Shown: positions 40,253 to 41,151 of the stretch, piece by piece
How positions within the stretch are numbered: the first letter of the stretch is position 1
Layout of the letters: every line of letters begins with the position of its first letter
Source of the DNA: Crocinitomicaceae bacterium
GTDB lineage: Bacteria > Bacteroidota > Bacteroidia > Flavobacteriales_D > Crocinitomicaceae
DNA: 41,151 bases
Direction of reading: 5' to 3'
Assembly (NCBI GenBank): GCA_022447665.1
Contig: JAKVAQ010000038.1
Span: 2,829 to 43,979, forward strand
Notes under the pieces: model-generated
Told to the model about the DNA's origin: nothing
Seen by the model: the letters and a program-made list of their open reading frames with translations, nothing else
Databases searched by the model: none
Made by a program: the position numbers and the translations under genes

Positions 40253-41151
40253 ATGAAAAAACTATTACTTTCTAGTTCAATTATGCTAGCCTTTTTTGGA
40301 GCTAACGCTCAAGAGGCCGACTCGGTTTCATTGGAACCTGGGTATATCAAACAATCATATTACAGCATTGAAAACGGCGAAATGGCATCCGTAACTTTAG
40401 CTTCATGGGATCTTGCTTTTGATGTGAGTTCATGGGGATCTGCCGTTAGAATTAACGCTACAAAGTACGAACTTTATCTTTCAACTACAGATACAGCAGA
40501 TTTCGGTTCACCACTCGATACCGCAGGAATAGATGGATGGGATTCTTACTTGAACAGTGATGTTTCATGGGGTTCTGGAGCATTTAATGGCCCTGCCGAT
40601 GGCGGTGACGCAACGGATTTAGGCTGGGGACATTACAGTACGATTACCCACCACACTGTTGGGGACAGAGTTTTTGTACTTAAAGACATTGCGTCGAACG
40701 AATGCCATAAAATTTGGATACAGTTATTGGCTTCTGGAACATTTACATTTAGAGTTGCCTCATTAGACAATACCGATGATGATGTTTACACTGTTGTGAA
40801 GAGCGATTTTACTAACAAGAATTTCGGCTATTTTTATTTAACTGCTGGAACAACATTAGATCTAGAGCCAAATAACGAAACTTGGGATATTATTTTCACT
40901 AAATATGTTACAGAATTAGCTCCAGGAGTATCCTATGGTGTAACAGGAGTCCTATCAAATGCTTCAGTGATGACGCAAAAAATTGACGATCTACCTGTTG
41001 CTGACGCTAATTACGTTGAAGGAGCATCCATTGACGAAATCAATGTAATTGGTTACGACTGGAAGTACTTTGATATGGGGTCTTTCAGTTTTATGTTAGA
41101 AGATTCAACTTCATTCTTTGTTGAGTCATTTTCAGGAGATGTATGGAAACT
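40253..41151 (+). CDS. HmuY-like heme-binding protein, 3'-truncated by window edge
   Basis: The frame is open from ATG 40253 to the end of the window, about 299 codons. The signal peptide is MKKLLLSSSIMLAFFGANAQ. The protein resembles HmuY-family hemophores, with the phrases ASWDLAFDVSSWGSAVRIN and NETWDIIFTKYV, then SYGVTGVLSNASVMTQKIDD. Each half begins with a tryptophan-rich strand, and the sequence continues beyond the window, so it may carry a T9SS C-terminus. It is expected to be surface-exposed or released and to take up heme. It follows the terminator at 40191 by 37 bp and probably depends on readthrough or its own promoter. Confidence 0.82.
   Translation, partial: MKKLLLSSSIMLAFFGANAQEADSVSLEPGYIKQSYYSIENGEMASVTLASWDLAFDVSSWGSAVRINATKYELYLSTTDTADFGSPLDTAGIDGWDSYLNSDVSWGSGAFNGPADGGDATDLGWGHYSTITHHTVGDRVFVLKDIASNECHKIWIQLLASGTFTFRVASLDNTDDDVYTVVKSDFTNKNFGYFYLTAGTTLDLEPNNETWDIIFTKYVTELAPGVSYGVTGVLSNASVMTQKIDDLPVADANYVEGASIDEINVIGYDWKYFDMGSFSFMLEDSTSFFVESFSGDVWK

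Noticed and set aside
1-41151. tRNA, rRNA, CRISPR or riboswitch
   Set aside because: No TTCGAnTC-type loops between genes, no spaced repeats of CRISPR form and no rRNA-like conserved stretches were recognised by reading. A covariance-model search could still find a small RNA.

Overview
The window is a gene-dense, AT-rich stretch of a Bacteroidota chromosome, most likely an environmental or marine member of the Flavobacteriales. The evidence is a protein with a C-terminal type IX secretion (T9SS) sorting domain, many lipoproteins of the S-C-K type, a fused alpha/beta 2-oxoacid dehydrogenase E1, HYC_CC_PP, head-GIN, amphi-Trp and HmuY-like proteins, and TAnnTTTG-type -7 promoter elements. I saw no rRNA, tRNA, CRISPR array, phage gene or transposase. 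Intergenic gaps are short (the largest is about 206 bp, at 32524-32729), and several gene pairs overlap at start or stop codons.

Layout. 1-3616 (+): 3' part of a thiolase, a membrane protein, proC, a lipocalin-like lipoprotein and an EI24-type membrane protein. 3707-5075 (+): three lineage-specific small secreted or membrane proteins, two of them tandem paralogues. 5168-8133 (+): a secreted propeller-like protein, a secreted C2-like protein and a cupin. 8196-9242 (+): a small membrane protein and a DUF1295 gene broken by one in-frame TAA. 9317-11155 (+): a T9SS-exported LamG-like protein. 11150-11812: a 611-bp segment carrying an orphan ORF between perfect 26-bp direct repeats. 11789-13591 (-): TIGR04282 glycosyltransferase, rhodanese and DUF547, the accessory set usually seen beside arsenosugar genes. 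13691-16746 (-): 5-formyl-THF cyclo-ligase, a TauE/SafE permease and a DUF4836-like lipoprotein. 16874-20581: a conserved hypothetical, a TPR-like lipoprotein, the beta subunit of a methylcrotonyl-CoA-type carboxylase, a Nudix hydrolase and a small Cys-rich membrane protein. 20655-23296 (-): an island of six small multi-span membrane proteins, four of them paralogues. 23343-27321: head-GIN lipoprotein, PagL-like lipid A deacylase, mazG, O-methyltransferase, two tiny membrane proteins and an amphi-Trp protein. 27392-30456 (-): HYC_CC_PP protein, TonB-dependent receptor and HMA metal-binding protein, a probable metal (copper?) uptake module. 30520-32517 (-): fused branched-chain 2-oxoacid dehydrogenase E1. 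32730-34317 (+): a secreted protein with a very basic tail, and apaG. 34436-41151: an iron/heme acquisition region with imelysin, di-heme oxidoreductase, imelysin, a hypothetical on the minus strand, a DUF6607 protein and a HmuY-like protein that runs off the window.

The most interesting signal is regulatory. The promoters of the imelysin operon (34323-34407) and of the DUF6607/HmuY operon (39134-39233) share the same layout to the base: two copies of TACC-N8-GGTATT spaced 38 bp apart, the second over the -33 region, followed 21 nt later by TAnnTTTG. This looks like the operator of an undescribed iron/heme regulon. Other notable points are two in-frame TAA codons that interrupt recognisable membrane proteins, the 26-bp duplication around an inserted ORF, and the MS(D/E)(D/E)IID membrane-protein island. 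All family calls were made by reading motifs, without database searches.
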